Positions 62,569 through 64,000 of a stretch of DNA of 64,000 nt are shown here, piece by piece (positions within the stretch are counted from its first letter, which is position 1; every line of letters starts with the position of its first letter). A program made the translations under genes and the position numbers. The DNA lies in NCBI GenBank assembly GCA_964487255.1, contig CAZAQV010000032.1, positions 1 through 64,000 on the forward strand, in the 5' to 3' direction. The DNA is from CAZAQV01 sp964487255 (GTDB lineage Bacteria > Myxococcota_A > Polyangia > Polyangiales > CAZAQV01). The notes under the pieces are model-generated. The model ran no database searches, was not told the DNA's origin, and saw nothing but the letters and a program-made list of their open reading frames with translations.

Positions 62569-64000
62569 ACACCTTCATCGTATACTACGTCTGCCAAATG
62601 ATCGACGTTTTCCTCCACGGGAATCAGCACATATCTCTTAAGAAGCGACACAAGTCGCTCGCTTACTTCTTCCCAGGTAAGATTTGGACACAATTCGTGT
62701 ATCCGTTGAGCTCGAAAAGCGCCGTGTTGGGCAGCTAGTGCTTTTGCGAATGGAAAATCTTTGGGCTCTTCAAACACAAGTTCTACATCACCGTGGATGA
62801 AAGCGAGCGCGACTTTCCCATCCTGCTTGGTTTCGATGCAGAGTGAGCGGCCCACACCCTGAAAGGTAAGCAAACTGGTCGGGGAGACCGCGTACTCAGC
62901 TTCTTTGCCGAAATATTTTAATGCAGTATCCCGAAAGGCTCGGTTAACGAAATCAGCATTGTCTAATTCTCTAGGGGAAACGTAAGACTTCGCTATCCCC
63001 TCTCCAATTTCGTCGAAGTTACCTTCTTCCAGAGCCTGGTCAACGGCATCTCGGATCTCCTTAAGATAGGGAAAAAACGCTTTACCCACCTTTTCTTTCT
63101 GAAAAACGCCGTCGACGATCCAGTCCTCTTGGACCCGTGGCGAACCGCGCCACTTTGGTTTCTTCTGTAGGCGGGGCTCGACCACCTTGTCTATGATGTA
63201 ATCAAGCGCTGGCCAGTCATTGATCTGGAGCAGCATTCCTAAGCTAGCGTCGGATAGGCATTCAGTGGCGTGCCATGTGCCCGGCGGCACATAGATGACA
63301 TCCCCCGGCTCAACAACAAAGTCAATCTGGTTTTCAGGCGCATTCATAGACTGGTCGATGGATTCCCATTCCCAATCCTCCAACGGCAATCGCGTAGCGA
63401 GAGCTCTTGGTTTTGCCTCGTCGAGTAGTTGGGTTAAAGCATAGGTCGGTCTCTCAAAAGCGCTTTTCTTTGAAACGGTCCACCGTTTAGTACCCTCAAG
63501 CTGTATCGACAAAGTTGCGGTGGGGTCGAGATGCCGTCGTACGACCTGCCCTTTCGGAGAAAGCATGGCGTCCACTGATATCGCCTGATTAAATATCGCG
63601 CCCAGTTCGGCTGCAAGCCGATATGAAACCGCTTCCCACCGGTGTGTGAGAAGCTCCAGGTGTTGGATTTCGTATGAGCCTCCATTTTCTAAAAGAGTCA
63701 AGGCGAGTCCGTGGGCTTCGGGAGACTTATAAAGGAGCAGCACCTCTTGTTCCGAGCGGTCTGGTGGCGCTTCTCGTTGTTGTTTTGTACTCCTCATCCC
63801 TGGCCATAGTGTGACACCATCCGCCTGATAGCGGAGGTCTGGCTTCAGTCCCAATTCCAGAAAACTTTCTATGGAGAGCTTAAACTCTGGAAAGAGGCGT
63901 TCAACAGGGCCTTTCACGTGGAAGGGCTTTTTCTCCCAATGATCTTCGAAGAACTTTGCGACGTTCTCTTCGCTGTTAAGAATCTTCTTTAAGAGTGGGC
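62565..64000 (-). CDS. JmjC-domain (YcfD/ROX-type) oxygenase B (5' end outside window)
   Basis: At least 477 codons, open to the right edge. The frame reads KFFEDHWEKKPFHVKGP just inside the edge, so the GTG at 63917 is internal and the true start lies beyond 64000. Features of the family: HWEKKPF opening, H-x-D in VVRRHLDPTATLSIQL followed by GTKRWTVS, distal His in YVPPGTWHATE, a helical dimerisation part, and a C-terminal winged-helix (IHELCPNLTWEEVSERLVSL). It shares architecture, but little obvious identity, with gene A and overlaps it by four bases, so the two are translated together and may form a heterodimer. Possible substrates are ribosomal proteins or a peptide encoded outside the window. 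Confidence 0.85.
   Translation of the reverse strand, partial: PLLKKILNSEENVAKFFEDHWEKKPFHVKGPVERLFPEFKLSIESFLELGLKPDLRYQADGVTLWPGMRSTKQQREAPPDRSEQEVLLLYKSPEAHGLALTLLENGGSYEIQHLELLTHRWEAVSYRLAAELGAIFNQAISVDAMLSPKGQVVRRHLDPTATLSIQLEGTKRWTVSKKSAFERPTYALTQLLDEAKPRALATRLPLEDWEWESIDQSMNAPENQIDFVVEPGDVIYVPPGTWHATECLSDASLGMLLQINDWPALDYIIDKVVEPRLQKKPKWRGSPRVQEDWIVDGVFQKEKVGKAFFPYLKEIRDAVDQALEEGNFDEIGEGIAKSYVSPRELDNADFVNRAFRDTALKYFGKEAEYAVSPTSLLTFQGVGRSLCIETKQDGKVALAFIHGDVELVFEEPKDFPFAKALAAQHGAFRAQRIHELCPNLTWEEVSERLVSLLKRYVLIPVEENVDHLADVVYDEGV

Overview
The window reads as a chromosomal segment of a high-GC Gram-negative bacterium, most likely a myxobacterium-like member of the Myxococcota (Sandaracinaceae/Polyangia type). 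The pointers are a giant Cys-rich-repeat (DUF4215-type) lipoprotein, a DUF1552/DUF1592 pair, a Ser/Thr kinase fused to an ATPase and helical-repeat region, a pseudo-receiver/PilZ protein, a vWA lipoprotein with calcium-binding DxDGDG repeats, and many lipoproteins. This lineage call is inference from gene content; no marker phylogeny was run. A run of 100 N at 22021-22120 shows that this is a scaffold, with the gap inside a tandem repeat.

Layout. 1-650: the start of an IS630-type transposase running off the left edge, hairpin-rich spacer and tRNA-Lys(CUU). 778-8903: SpoU methyltransferase, pseudo-receiver/TPR membrane protein, DHH phosphoesterase, PI-PLC-like lipoprotein, a small exported protein and a protein made of three tandem DsbA domains. 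8959-10887: Pit phosphate permease with its DUF47 partner. 10994-16594: a minus-strand run dnaX-ybaB-recR followed by an orphan type III secretion export-gate protein (SctV/FlhA family) and a haem-oxygenase-like di-iron protein. 16654-26955: membrane protein, multidomain kinase, rpsT, isocitrate dehydrogenase, the repeat and gap, the kbl-tdh threonine-degradation pair, murJ and engB.

27203-39981: DUF1552/DUF1592 pair, PspA-like protein and membrane protein, alpha/beta hydrolase, a double-retropepsin lipoprotein, carotenoid oxygenase divergent from a thiolase, and a PGM1-like ATP-grasp ligase. 40010-46525: amino-acid permease with stress-protein domains, glutathione transferase, and a reduced CDP-sugar cluster (rfbG, rfbF and a wecG gene with an internal deletion), then trhO. 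46609-60362: the Cys-rich giant protein, class II aldolase, PilZ protein, vWA lipoprotein, a beta-rich lipoprotein, a Uup-like ABC-F protein and an MsbA-like exporter.

60363-64000 differs from the rest. It is visibly richer in A/T, has an intergenic stretch with two related hairpin plus Shine-Dalgarno plus mini-ORF elements and a decayed Tn5/IS4-type transposase C-terminus, and ends in two overlapping JmjC (YcfD/ROX-type) oxygenase genes, the second cut by the window edge. It looks like the border of an acquired island whose remainder lies to the right.

The most testable observations are a run of ten A residues in dnaX, where both shifted frames end within a few codons (a likely gamma/tau switch); the orphan export-gate gene in the dnaX-recR run; the JmjC pair; and the duplicated hairpin/mini-ORF element. 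No complete, unmistakably new multi-gene system is proven by the window alone.
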